DNA of 40,157 nucleotides from assembly GCA_964580105.1 (NCBI GenBank), contig CAZOJJ010000027.1, positions 1-40,157 on the forward strand, given 5' to 3'. Under the pieces are notes generated by a model. The model did not search any database. It worked only from the letters and a program-made list of their open reading frames with translations, and was not told the DNA's origin. Source of the stretch: CAZOJJ01 sp964580105. GTDB taxonomy: Bacteria > Bacteroidota > Rhodothermia > Rhodothermales > Rubricoccaceae. The translations under genes and the position numbers were made by a program. Below, one piece after another: positions 27,984 to 36,443 of the stretch (positions are counted from its first letter, which is position 1; every line of letters begins with the position of its first letter).

Positions 27984-29828
27984 CTATACGCTCGGTTCGA
28001 ACGGGTGGGCCTCCACCGGGAGGCCCGCCCGCGCCATGATGACGAGCGCGTTCGTCGTCGGGCACGGGCCCTCGCGGAGGCGGTAGTCGAACGTGAGGCG
28101 GTCGCCCTCGGCCTTCTCGCGGAAGTGGACGTTGCGGAGGCCCGGCTCCGCGTCGGCCAGTGCCGTGAGCGCCAGGTCGTGCGTGGCGACGAGCGAGGCG
28201 GCGTGCGCGCCCCGGAGCGTCCGCACCATCGCCTGCGCGCCCGCCAGGCGTTCCCGGTTGTTCGTCCCCCGGAACATCTCGTCGATCAGCACGAGCACGG
28301 GCGCCTCGGCCTCGGCCTCGACGGCGTCGAGGAGGGCCCGGAGGCGGCGGACCTCGGCGTAGAACGTCGAGAAGCCTTCCTGCAGCACGTCGCCCACGCG
28401 CATCGACGTGAACACGCGGAGCGGCCGGAGGCGGAGCGCCCCGGCGTGGACCGCGCCGCCCGCCCACGCCAGCACCGTTGCCACGCCCACGGCCCGCAGG
28501 TAGGTGCTCTTGCCCGACATGTTGGAGCCGGTGACGATGACGACCTCGCCCTCGGTCAGCACGGCGTCGTTGCGGACGGCCTGCGCGGCGGGGAGGAGCG
28601 GATGGCCGAGCGCCCGTGCCTCGAACACCGGTCCCTCCGCTGCGGCCGGCCGCAGGTCCGGGAAAACGACGTCCTCCGGGCGGAAGTCGGCGTGCGTGGC
28701 GAGGGCGGCAAGGGCTTCGATCTCGTAGTACGCGTCCAGCCACGCCGGGACGGCCGCCTGGAGGTCGGCGCGGAGCCGGTTCAGCGCGAGCGCGAGGAGG
28801 AGGTCGTAGGGAAGGAGCAGGTTGAGGACGATCCGCCCGATGTCGTTCCGCGTGTAGGCGGCGGCCGAGGCGATGCGCCGGAGCCGGGCGAGGTGAACCG
28901 AGGGGCGGTCCGCTCCCCGAAACGGCGCCCAGACGGCCGCCAGCGGCGAGTCCTCTCGCACGGCCTGTCCTTCGAGGAGGCGCAGCGCCGGCGCCACCTC
29001 GGCCACGGCACGCTGGAGGTCGTGCGACCGGTCGAATACGTCGCGGAAGCCCGCGTAGCGGCCGAGGTAGAGGGCCACGTACAGGAAGAGCGCGTACGGC
29101 CAGAGCCCCGGCCCGCCGCCGAGGTCGAGGGCGAGGAGGGCGGCGTTCAGCGCGGCGAGGACGCCGAGACCCCACGCCCACCGCCGCAGGGCGTCCGACG
29201 GGGGCGGGGCGTGCAGCCAGGCGCGGAGGGGGGCGTCGTTCCAGCGGACGCGGTCGTCCCCGGCCGCCTCGACGCCGGCGAGGGCGAGGCGGTCGCGCAG
29301 CCGCCGCCGCTCCACGAGCGCGCGGACGCGCGCCTGGCGAAGCGTCGCCGTCGCCGGGTCGGGCGATTCGGCGAGGAGCCAGCCGCGTAGCCGCCGGCTT
29401 CCGCCCTCGGTGGCGGTGGCGTCGAGAAGGTGTAGCACCGAGCGCGGGCCGGTGAGGTCGAGGTCGGCGGCGAACGGGTGCTCGGGCGGCGCGGCCTCGG
29501 GCGGGGGCGGGAGCCCGTCCCAGTCGAGCGTGAGGCGGGCTGCGTGCCGGGCCTGAACTCCTCGCCAGCGGCGGAGCCGCGTCCGTGCGGTCTCGACCCG
29601 GTCGTGGAACCGCACCAGGACGGCAAAGGCGGCGAGCGCACCCAGAGCCGTCAACCATCCGAGTCCGGCTCCCATCGCCCTGCCGACGACCAGCGCCGCC
29701 GTGCCGCCGAGGAGGGCGAGGGCGAGGCGGGCGCGTGAGAACGCCCGGCTGCGTCGCGCCAGCCGTTGCGCCTGCCGGTCGAGGCGGGCGAGGAGCGCGT
29801 GGAGGTGGTCGAGGACGGGGGCGGGCAT
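27984..29828 (-). CDS. Membrane-anchored MutS-family ATPase
   Basis: The 614-residue protein has a MutS-type ABC ATPase domain at its C-terminus: Walker A TGSNMSGKSTYL near residues 433-444, Walker B VLVLIDEMFRGTNNRERLAG around Asp516, and a switch His in VATHDLAL. The N-terminal mismatch-recognition domain of MutS1 is missing. Instead there are hydrophobic segments near residues 34-50 and 55-73 and another pair near 235-265, suggesting membrane anchoring. Stand-alone MutS-like proteins with N-terminal membrane segments occur in Bacteroidota; their function is unknown to me. The ATG at 29828 lies 23 nt after a TAGGTTGG box. It is divergent from the ABC exporter. Confidence 0.85.
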   Translation of the reverse strand: MPAPVLDHLHALLARLDRQAQRLARRSRAFSRARLALALLGGTAALVVGRAMGAGLGWLTALGALAAFAVLVRFHDRVETARTRLRRWRGVQARHAARLTLDWDGLPPPPEAAPPEHPFAADLDLTGPRSVLHLLDATATEGGSRRLRGWLLAESPDPATATLRQARVRALVERRRLRDRLALAGVEAAGDDRVRWNDAPLRAWLHAPPPSDALRRWAWGLGVLAALNAALLALDLGGGPGLWPYALFLYVALYLGRYAGFRDVFDRSHDLQRAVAEVAPALRLLEGQAVREDSPLAAVWAPFRGADRPSVHLARLRRIASAAAYTRNDIGRIVLNLLLPYDLLLALALNRLRADLQAAVPAWLDAYYEIEALAALATHADFRPEDVVFPDLRPAAAEGPVFEARALGHPLLPAAQAVRNDAVLTEGEVVIVTGSNMSGKSTYLRAVGVATVLAWAGGAVHAGALRLRPLRVFTSMRVGDVLQEGFSTFYAEVRRLRALLDAVEAEAEAPVLVLIDEMFRGTNNRERLAGAQAMVRTLRGAHAASLVATHDLALTALADAEPGLRNVHFREKAEGDRLTFDYRLREGPCPTTNALVIMARAGLPVEAHPFEPSV

Positions 29829-29851
29829 GGTCGAAGGCCGGGGATGAGCGC

Positions 29852-29859
29852 CCAACCTA
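29852..29859 (-). promoter_or_regulatory. Putative -7 promoter element of the MutS-like gene (TAGGTTGG)
   Basis: On the minus strand TAGGTTGG fits TAnnTTnn and ends 23 nt before the ATG at 29828. Confidence 0.5.
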
Positions 29860-29953
29860 CCCCACGCCGAGGGCGGTGGGGCTTTCCGATGCCATTGGGG
29901 GGCCTCGCACGCGAGGACGAGAACCCGTGCGCGTGTAGCGGCGTGTTCGCAGC

Positions 29954-31858
29954 ATGGCACTCTTCCAGAGCGGATCGAACGGGCGCCCCGCCTCGGGTGG
30001 GCGTCGAATGCGCGCCGAGCAGGCGCCGATGACACTGCGCGAGCGGTTCGGTGCGCTGCGCAACCTCCCGCCGCTCTTCCGCCTCGTCTGGCAGACCAGC
30101 GCTCCGCTGACGGCGTCCAACCTCGCCCTCCGGCTCGTTCGCGCCCTCCTCCCGCTGGCGATGCTCTACGTCGGCAAGCTCGTCATCGACGAGGTGGTGC
30201 GCGTGGCGGGGGCCGGGTTGGCGTTCGACGGGCTCGGGGGGTGGCTGGCGGGCGGCGCCCTGGATCGGCTCTTGCTCCTGCTCCTCGTCGAGTTCGGCCT
30301 CGCCGTCCTCACCGACCTGCTCGGCCGCGCCGTCGCCCTCACCGATTCCCTCCTAGGCGACCTGTTCACCAACGCGACGAGCGTGCGGCTGATGGAGCAC
30401 GCCGCCACGCTCGACCTGGAGGACTTCGAGGACGCCGACTTCTACGACCGCCTCGAACGTGCACGCCGACAGACGACGGGGCGGATGGTGCTCGTGAGCC
30501 AGGTGTTCGGCCAGTTGCAGGACCTCGTCACCATTGCCAGCCTGGCGGCGGGACTCGTCGTCTTCGCGCCGTGGCTGATTCTGCTGCTGCTGCTCGCGCT
30601 CGTGCCGGCGTTCCTCGGCGAAGCCCACTTCAACGCGCAGAGCTACTCGCTCACCTACGCCTGGACGCCCGAGCGCCGCGAGCTGGACTACCTCCGCATG
30701 GTCGGCGCCAGTGCCGAGACGGCGAAGGAGGTCAAGATCTTCGGCCTCAACGCCTTCCTGACGGATCGGTACCGGGCGCTCTCCGACGCCTTCTACCGCG
30801 CCAACCGCGCGCTGGCCGTCCGGCGCGCGGCGTGGGGGGGGGTGCTGGCGGCCGTCGGCACGCTCGGCTACTACGCGGCCTACGCCTACATCGTCTACCG
30901 CACGGCGCAGGGCGCCTTCTCCCTCGGCGACCTCACCTTCCTCGCCGGCTCGTTCGCCCGCCTGCGCAGCCTCCTCGAAGGGCTGCTGACGAGCTTCTCC
31001 ACCGTGGCCGGGCAGGCGCTCTACCTCGAGGACCTGTTCTCGTTCTTCGAGATCCGGCCGGAGATCGTCTCGCCACCCGATCCCCACCCCTTCCCGCAGC
31101 CGATCCGCGAGGGGTTCGTGTTCGAGGACGTCGGCTTCCGCTACCCCGGCGCCGAGCGGTGGGCCGTGCGCGGTCTCTCCTTCACGCTCCGCGCGGGCGA
31201 GGCGCTCGCGCTCGTGGGCGAGAACGGCGCCGGCAAGACGACCCTCGTCAAGCTCCTCGCCCGTCTCTACGACCCCGACGAAGGCCGCATCCTTCTCGAC
31301 GGCGTGGACCTCCGCCGGTACGACCTCGACGACCTCCGCGCCAACGTCGGCGTGATCTTCCAGGACTTCGTACGCTACCACCTCTCAGCCGCCGACAACA
31401 TCGCCGTCGGCCGCATCGAGGCGCGGGGGGATCGGCCACGCGTGGAGACCGCCGCCGCCCGCAGCCTCGCCGACGCCGTCATCGCGCGGTTGCCGGAGGG
31501 ATACGAGCAGATGCTCGGCCGCCGCTTCCAGTCGGGGGTGGACCTCTCGGGTGGGGAGTGGCAGAAGGTGGCTCTCGCCCGCGCCTACATGCGGGACGCC
31601 CAGGTGCTCATCCTCGACGAGCCCACCGCCGCCCTCGACGCCCGCGCCGAGTACGAGGTGTTCCAGCGGTTCAAGGACCTGACCGAAGGGAAGACGGCCG
31701 TCCTCATCTCGCACCGGTTCTCGACGGTGCGCATGGCCGACCGCATCCTCGTCCTCGAAGGCGGTCGGCTGGTCGAGATCGGGACGCACGAGGCGCTGCT
31801 GGCGGCGCGCGGCCCGTACGCGGCGCTGTTCGAGTTGCAGGCGGCGGGCTACCGCTGA
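29954..31858 (+). CDS. ABC transporter half-molecule, fused permease and ATPase (exporter type)
   Basis: The 634-residue protein has an N-terminal membrane domain (hydrophobic helices within ~45-340, including DRLLLLLLVEFGLAVL and APWLILLLLLALVPAFL) and a C-terminal nucleotide-binding domain. Walker A is GENGAGKTT at 422-430, the signature LSGGEWQKVALARAY starts at 531, then LILDEPTAALDARAEYEVF and the H-loop VLISHRFSTVRMADRI. It would act as a homodimeric exporter; the substrate is unknown. The first ATG at 29954 is used, but ATGs at 30008 and 30029 are equally possible because residues 1-25 are not conserved. It ends next to a hairpin shared with the convergent DoxX gene. Confidence 0.92.
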   Translation: MALFQSGSNGRPASGGRRMRAEQAPMTLRERFGALRNLPPLFRLVWQTSAPLTASNLALRLVRALLPLAMLYVGKLVIDEVVRVAGAGLAFDGLGGWLAGGALDRLLLLLLVEFGLAVLTDLLGRAVALTDSLLGDLFTNATSVRLMEHAATLDLEDFEDADFYDRLERARRQTTGRMVLVSQVFGQLQDLVTIASLAAGLVVFAPWLILLLLLALVPAFLGEAHFNAQSYSLTYAWTPERRELDYLRMVGASAETAKEVKIFGLNAFLTDRYRALSDAFYRANRALAVRRAAWGGVLAAVGTLGYYAAYAYIVYRTAQGAFSLGDLTFLAGSFARLRSLLEGLLTSFSTVAGQALYLEDLFSFFEIRPEIVSPPDPHPFPQPIREGFVFEDVGFRYPGAERWAVRGLSFTLRAGEALALVGENGAGKTTLVKLLARLYDPDEGRILLDGVDLRRYDLDDLRANVGVIFQDFVRYHLSAADNIAVGRIEARGDRPRVETAAARSLADAVIARLPEGYEQMLGRRFQSGVDLSGGEWQKVALARAYMRDAQVLILDEPTAALDARAEYEVFQRFKDLTEGKTAVLISHRFSTVRMADRILVLEGGRLVEIGTHEALLAARGPYAALFELQAAGYR

Positions 31859-31860
31859 TG

Positions 31861-31881
31861 AGCCTGAGGCTGCCTCAGGCT
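31861..31881. terminator. Bidirectional hairpin between the ABC exporter and DoxX genes
   Basis: AGCCTGAGG (31861-31869) pairs with CCTCAGGCT (31873-31881) around a CTG loop, starting 2 nt after the exporter stop. The right arm contains the stop codon of the convergent DoxX gene. No T-tract follows on either strand. Confidence 0.65.
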
Positions 31882-32309
31882 CCCCGCGAGGCGTACACCT
31901 GGCTCATCCGCCCGAGGGCGAAGGCACCGAGCGCCAGCCCGAGGTCGCGCAGCGCGAGGTCGAGCCCCCAGCCGGCGGCGTCGTACGAACCCGGGTGGAT
32001 CAGGAGGTTCAGGATGATGCCGACGAGCCACGCCGCAACGACGTACGCGAAGATCCGCGGCTTGATCGCTACCCCGATCCCCGCCACGATCTCGACGACG
32101 CCGACGATCATCATGAACGTGGAGGCCGGGATGATGGCGCCGACGAACGGGGCGAGGTACTGCTCCCAGCCGGCCGGGACCAGCAGGTGCAGGAACTTGT
32201 CGAGGCCGGCGAGGAGGGGGGCCACCACGAACCCGAGGTGCAGGACGCGGTAGGCCTGGTAGGCAGGGCCGCTCCGGGTGGCCGTCGCCGCTGTGACTGA
32301 AGCTTCCAT
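31875..32309 (-). CDS. DoxX-like small integral membrane protein
   Basis: The 144-residue protein has four predicted membrane helices (about residues 20-44, 51-82, 86-104, 117-138) and the DoxX-type pattern of a helix with LLAGLDKFLHLL, then VEIVAGIGVAI and a C-terminal LRDLGLALGAFALGR. DoxX-family proteins are often linked to redox or sulfur stress, but the function here is unproven. It is divergent from a SufR-like regulator whose putative operator lies between the two genes, so it may be a target of that regulator. The ATG at 32309 lies 34 nt downstream of a TAGCTTGG box. Its stop codon sits within a terminator-like hairpin. Confidence 0.85.
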   Translation of the reverse strand: MEASVTAATATRSGPAYQAYRVLHLGFVVAPLLAGLDKFLHLLVPAGWEQYLAPFVGAIIPASTFMMIVGVVEIVAGIGVAIKPRIFAYVVAAWLVGIILNLLIHPGSYDAAGWGLDLALRDLGLALGAFALGRMSQVYASRGA

Positions 32310-32343
32310 GGCGTTTATTTATGGAAAATGGGACGGAACGGGG

Positions 32344-32351
32344 CCAAGCTA
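32344..32351 (-). promoter_or_regulatory. Putative -7 promoter element of the DoxX gene (TAGCTTGG)
   Basis: On the minus strand TAGCTTGG fits TAnnTTnn and ends 34 nt before the DoxX ATG. The CAAC-N6-GTTG site begins 20 bp upstream, about where a -33 contact would fall. Confidence 0.5.
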
Positions 32352-32371
32352 GAATGCCGGACTGAATAAAT

Positions 32372-32385
32372 CAACTATATTGTTG
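32372..32385. promoter_or_regulatory. CAAC-N6-GTTG operator (SufR-type), overlapping a promoter
   Basis: CAACTATATTGTTG is a perfect CAAC-N6-GTTG inverted repeat, the core reported for cyanobacterial SufR binding sites. It lies 21 nt before the ATG of a SufR-like gene. TATATTGT (32376-32383), a TAnnTTnn box 23 nt before that ATG, lies within it, so bound repressor would block the promoter. The flanks AATCAAC and GTTGGATT extend the symmetry imperfectly. The spacer is unusually A+T-rich for this genome. Confidence 0.65.
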
Positions 32386-32406
32386 GATTATAGGCCTGCC
32401 TGCCTC

Positions 32407-33027
32407 ATGACCTGGCCCGACCGCCTCCTCAGCCCCACGCCCGCCCGCCTCCTTCATCTGCTGCGCCAGGGCCCCCGCTCCGCCGGCGAGCTCGCCGAGG
32501 CGCTCGGCATCAGCGGGACGGCCGTGCGGTCGCACCTCGTCCGGCTGGAAGAGCGCGGCCTGGTGACGACCGTCGGCTCTCGGCCCGGCACGCGTCGGCC
32601 GGAGGCGCTCTACGGCGTGACGCCTCAGGCCGAGCAGCTCTTCCCGAAGGCCTACGCCGCCGCCCTCTCAGCGGTGGTGACGTTGCTGCGGGAGCGCGAG
32701 GACCCCGCCGAGGTCGAGGCCCTGCTGCGCGCGGCCGGGCGCCGGCTCGCGGCCGGGCTGCCCCCGGCGCCGTCCGACGACCTGCCCGCGCGGCTGGCGC
32801 ACGCCACCGACGTGCTGGCGTCGCTGGGCGGGCTGGCGGTGGTCGAGACGGGAGACGGGGCGCCGATGATCCGGGGCGCGAGCTGCCCGCTCCGGGCGGT
32901 CGTCGCGGAGCACCCGCAGGCGTGCGCGCTCGCGGTGGCGCTCCTCGAAGAGGTGCTCGGCGTACCCGTCCGCGAGGTGTGTGAGAAGGGGCCGGCGCCC
33001 CGGTGCGCCTTTGCCGTCGGGGCGTGA
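32407..33027 (+). CDS. SufR-like winged-helix transcriptional regulator
   Basis: The 206-residue protein has an N-terminal winged helix (LHLLRQGPRSAGELAEALGI, then SGTAVRSHLVRLEERGLVTT, residues ~15-55) as in the ArsR/DeoR/SufR families. The C-terminal domain has a Cys pattern C160-x12-C173-x18-C192-x7-C200 around ASCPLRAVVAEHPQACALA and VCEKGPAPRCAF, resembling the iron-sulfur-binding region of SufR. A redox or Fe-S sensing repressor is likely. The ATG at 32407 fits the HTH start; a TTG at 32380 would fall inside the operator. No suf genes are in the window; the divergent DoxX gene and the regulator itself are the visible candidate targets. Confidence 0.8.
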   Translation: MTWPDRLLSPTPARLLHLLRQGPRSAGELAEALGISGTAVRSHLVRLEERGLVTTVGSRPGTRRPEALYGVTPQAEQLFPKAYAAALSAVVTLLREREDPAEVEALLRAAGRRLAAGLPPAPSDDLPARLAHATDVLASLGGLAVVETGDGAPMIRGASCPLRAVVAEHPQACALAVALLEEVLGVPVREVCEKGPAPRCAFAVGA

Positions 33028-33048
33028 GCCTACAGGGGAGATCCGAAC

Positions 33049-35346
33049 TTACGGGGCGACCTCGGGCACGTCGTCGTGGCAGAGGCGCACGACGAGTCCG
33101 TGAAGGTCGCTCCGCTCCCACACGATCACGTCGGTCGTTTCCGCCAGCGCCTGCGACTCGGCGGGCGGGGCGACGACGACCACGCGGTCGAAGGCGCCGT
33201 CCGGCGGAAGCCCGTCGCGAAGGGCGGCGTCGAGCGGCTGGGGGTGGATGTCGAGGTAGGCGGCGAAGGTCGGGTGGTACTGGAGGCGGTGGGCCACCGA
33301 GCGCGGCGCGTGCGGCTCCTCCTCGACGACGAGCACCTGGAGCCGCGCCCCTCGCTCGGCCACGAGCGCGCGGAGGGCGTGCTCGGGGTACGCCGCCATC
33401 GCCACGTCGTAGAGGAAGTCGGCGAAGAGCCGCGCGAACCCCGGCTTGCGCTCATTCCACGCCTCGACGAACGGGTTGAGCACGAAGCTCCGCAGCAGCA
33501 TGAGCGTGCCGTCCTCCTGCGCCAGCCCGGCGGGCAGCATTCGCGCGAGGTGGGCGCGGTAGGCGGCCGCCGGGATTTCGGTCTTGGACAAGATGAACGG
33601 GTATGCCCCGGCCTCCTCGCGGCCGTTCACGCTGACGCGCTCCCAGACGCGCCGCGTAAACGCGTTGAGGTCGGCGAGCGAGCCGGTGCCGTCGTGGGGG
33701 ACGAGCGCGAAGCAGGCGCCGACGGTGTCGGGTTCGGCCAGGAGGCGAAAGGCGACGGGGCTCCCCGCGAACCGCTCCGCGAGCGCCGCCACGAGCGCGC
33801 GGCGGGCGGCGATGCAGCCGCGCACGAGCGCGCCGTGGCCCGTTGGGTCGAGGGGGACGACGGTCTGGGAAAGGTAGGCGCCGACGGCGGGGGCGCCGGG
33901 GCGCGACCCCTCCAGCGTCCACTGCCCGAGAAAGCCGCCGAAGCCGACGGACCGGTCGGTGGGCAGGTAGGGGGCGGCGTAGGCGACGGCGTCGCGGACG
34001 TGGTAATCGCGAAAGAGGACGGCGCCGCCGGGGTAGGGCACGTAGCCCCACTTGTGCGGGTCGATGGTGAGGGAGTCCACCTCGGCCAGCGCGGCAGTGG
34101 CCCGGTATACGTCCTCGCCCAGGAACCCGTCGATGGCGGGGTGCGCCGGGTCGTAGGGGAGGGCGGCGCCGGCCTCGTCGCGAGGGATGGCGGCGGCGAG
34201 GTAGCCGCCGAAGGCGGCGTCGGCGTGGTGCCAGACGGTGAGGCCCTCGGCCGCGAGCATGGGCCGGAGCGCCTCGATGCGGTGGAGGGGGTCCACGGCG
34301 CCTTCCTCGGTGGTGCCCAGGATGCCCACCACCATCAGCACGGCCTCCTCCTGCGCGGCGTGCGCCCGCACGGCCTCCGCCAGCGCATCCACGTCGAGGC
34401 GGACGCGCGCGTCCACGGGCAGCAGCCGCAGCGCGCTCGCCCCGAGGCCGACCACGTCGAGCCCCTTGGCCCAGCCGTAGTGAACGGCCTGCGAGGCGAG
34501 GACGACCGGCGGGCGGAGCGGGTCGGCGGCGAAGCGGGCGTTGTAGCGGTGCATCAGCCCGGCCAGGCCCGCCTTGCGCACGCTCGGGAACGCGGATTCG
34601 AAGGCGGAGGTCGCCTCGCGTCCGGCCTGCCGGAGGTGCGTCTGGACGCGGAGGTGGAGGTCCGTCACCTCCCCGATGGGCAGGTTGAGCAGCTCGAAGG
34701 TGGCGAGGTCGCGGAGCGGGCGCGGCGCCCCGCCGGCCGGCGTCACCTCCAGCTCGCCGAGGTCGGCGAAGGCGCGCTCCGTCGCGAGGAGCAGGCGGAG
34801 GGCGAGGGGGTAGAGGCGTACGTTGCGCGCCACCCACAGCGCCTCGATGTTGGCGAGGGTGCCGCCGCCGGCGAGGTGGCCCCACGAGTAGGCCGTCCGC
34901 TCGCGGCGGGCGTGAGCCGGGAGCCGCTCGGGGAGGAGGGGCGGGTAGCCCACCATCCGCGCCAGCGCGGCCACATAGGCGCGTTCCTTCCGGACCGTCT
35001 CGGGCGCGGCCTCGGCCACGACGTTGTTCTGGTTGTAGAGCAGCCCGGCGAAGTAGCCCACGAGCGCCGGGAGCGTCGGGTCGCTCACCATGTGGGCGAT
35101 CTGGCGGGGCGAGTAGAGCGGGGCGCCGCGCTTGAGCTCGGCCAGGATCTGGAACAGCTCGCTGCGGAGCTGGGCGGCCGTCCCCTCGAACGCCTCGGTC
35201 CGCTTGTCCTGCTCGTCGATGAGGCGGGGGTCGCCGGGGTGGACGTTGCGGCGCCAGAAGACGTGGTCGTGGAGGACCTCCAGGAGGAGGCGCTCCAGCT
35301 CGTCGGCGTTTTCGGCCTGGGGGCCGAGGAAGGCGGCCTTGTTCAT
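33049..35346 (-). CDS. Large PLP-dependent group II decarboxylase (tyrosine/glutamate decarboxylase-like)
   Basis: The 765-residue protein has a fold-type I decarboxylase core. TAYSWGHLAGGGTLANIEAL (151-170) resembles the tyrosine decarboxylase of lactic acid bacteria. His289 (ASQAVHYGWAKG) probably stacks on the cofactor, HADAAFGG (374-381) carries the PLP-pyridine Asp, and Lys432 in LTIDPHKWGYVPYPGGAVLF forms the Schiff base. The C-terminal part, beyond about residue 600, extends past most relatives and ends in a region of unknown role. The substrate cannot be assigned from sequence. The ATG at 35346 lies 26 nt after TAGCCTGC. It is divergent from the LigD-like gene and convergent with the SufR-like gene. 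Confidence 0.88.
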   Translation of the reverse strand: MNKAAFLGPQAENADELERLLLEVLHDHVFWRRNVHPGDPRLIDEQDKRTEAFEGTAAQLRSELFQILAELKRGAPLYSPRQIAHMVSDPTLPALVGYFAGLLYNQNNVVAEAAPETVRKERAYVAALARMVGYPPLLPERLPAHARRERTAYSWGHLAGGGTLANIEALWVARNVRLYPLALRLLLATERAFADLGELEVTPAGGAPRPLRDLATFELLNLPIGEVTDLHLRVQTHLRQAGREATSAFESAFPSVRKAGLAGLMHRYNARFAADPLRPPVVLASQAVHYGWAKGLDVVGLGASALRLLPVDARVRLDVDALAEAVRAHAAQEEAVLMVVGILGTTEEGAVDPLHRIEALRPMLAAEGLTVWHHADAAFGGYLAAAIPRDEAGAALPYDPAHPAIDGFLGEDVYRATAALAEVDSLTIDPHKWGYVPYPGGAVLFRDYHVRDAVAYAAPYLPTDRSVGFGGFLGQWTLEGSRPGAPAVGAYLSQTVVPLDPTGHGALVRGCIAARRALVAALAERFAGSPVAFRLLAEPDTVGACFALVPHDGTGSLADLNAFTRRVWERVSVNGREEAGAYPFILSKTEIPAAAYRAHLARMLPAGLAQEDGTLMLLRSFVLNPFVEAWNERKPGFARLFADFLYDVAMAAYPEHALRALVAERGARLQVLVVEEEPHAPRSVAHRLQYHPTFAAYLDIHPQPLDAALRDGLPPDGAFDRVVVVAPPAESQALAETTDVIVWERSDLHGLVVRLCHDDVPEVAP

Positions 35347-35372
35347 GGGGGGCGGGCTCGGGGGACGGAGAC

Positions 35373-35380
35373 GCAGGCTA
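35373..35380 (-). promoter_or_regulatory. Possible -7 element of the decarboxylase gene (TAGCCTGC)
   Basis: On the minus strand TAGCCTGC deviates from TAnnTTnn at one position but lies 26 nt before the ATG at 35346, the standard spacing in this window. Confidence 0.35.
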
Positions 35381-35498
35381 CGGCCCGGCGGGGTCCGGCG
35401 CTGCCGGGGCAAACCGGGGACGTGCCCGTGGGGCATTCCCTTACACCGGAACAGCCCCTCGCCCACCGGGTACCGCTGCGGCACCCACCGCGCCTCCC

Positions 35499-36389
35499 GT
35501 GCAGGTCGACGGCCACACCATCGAGGTCTCCAGCGAACGGAAGGTGCTCTTTCCGGCCGCCGGCCTCACGAAGGGCGACCTTGCCCGCCACTACCGCGAC
35601 GTGGCGGCGGCGATGCTCCCGCACGTGCGCGGCCGGCCCGTCACGCTGATGCGCTACCCGCGCGGCGTGGATCAGCCGGGCTTCGTGCAGCAGGCGGCGC
35701 CGGAAGACCCGCCGGACTGGGTCCGTACCGTCGTGGTCGAGAAGGAAGAAGGCGGAGCACTCACCCGGCTCACCATCGAGAACGCGGCCACGCTCGTGTG
35801 GCTGGCCCACCTCAACGCCGTGACGCCGCACGTCTGGCTCAGCCGGACCGACCGCCTCCACCACCCCGACCGCCTCGTCTTCGACCTCGACCCCGCCACC
35901 GACGACTTCGAGCCCGTCCGCCGCGCCGCCTTCGCCCTCCGCGACCTGCTGGACGAGCTGGGCCTGCCCGCCTTCGTGATGACCTCCGGCTCGCGCGGCC
36001 TCCACGTCACGATCCCCCTCGACCGCTCGGCCGCCTTCGACGCCGCCCGCGTCTTCGCCCGCGCGGTGGCGGAGGAACTGGCCCGTCGCCGTCCCGAGGC
36101 GCTCACGGTCGAGCAGCGGAAGGCCGAGCGGGGCGCCCGCCTCTACCTCGACGTGATGCGCAACGCCTACGGGCAGACGGCCGTGCCGCCCTACGCCGTC
36201 CGCGCCCGCCCCGAGGCGCCGGTAGCGACGCCGCTCCGCTGGGAGGAGCTGGACGACCCGGCCCTCCACGCCCGGCGCTTCACGATCACGAACGTGCCTG
36301 AGCGACTGGCCGAGCACGGCGACCCGTGGGCCGAGATCGACGCCCACGCCGTACCGGTCATCGAGGCGGCCCGAACCCTCCGGGCATAG
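35499..36389 (+). CDS. Stand-alone LigD-type DNA polymerase/primase domain protein
   Basis: The 296-residue protein is an archaeo-eukaryotic-primase-like polymerase domain, as found in the NHEJ enzyme LigD. It starts with SSERKVLFPAAGLTKGDLARHY, then TLMRYPRGVDQPGF-Q. The metal-binding motif FDLDP carries Asp129 and Asp131, SGSRGLH spans 163-169, and NAYGQTAVPPYAVRARPEAP matches the nucleotide-binding region. There is no ligase or phosphoesterase domain, and no ku or ligase gene in the window. The GTG at 35499 is the best start; no ATG fits before the conserved N-terminus. It is convergent with the ferritin-like gene. Confidence 0.92.
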   Translation: MQVDGHTIEVSSERKVLFPAAGLTKGDLARHYRDVAAAMLPHVRGRPVTLMRYPRGVDQPGFVQQAAPEDPPDWVRTVVVEKEEGGALTRLTIENAATLVWLAHLNAVTPHVWLSRTDRLHHPDRLVFDLDPATDDFEPVRRAAFALRDLLDELGLPAFVMTSGSRGLHVTIPLDRSAAFDAARVFARAVAEELARRRPEALTVEQRKAERGARLYLDVMRNAYGQTAVPPYAVRARPEAPVATPLRWEELDDPALHARRFTITNVPERLAEHGDPWAEIDAHAVPVIEAARTLRA

Positions 36390-36443
36390 CCTCGGCGGCG
36401 GATCACGGCGAGCGGCAGCGATTCTTCGCGCAGCGCAAGCGGC

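Noticed and set aside
36390..36443. Terminator between the LigD-like and ferritin-like genes
   Set aside because: Only 4-bp stems could be found; nothing comparable to the hairpins at 31861 and 39190.
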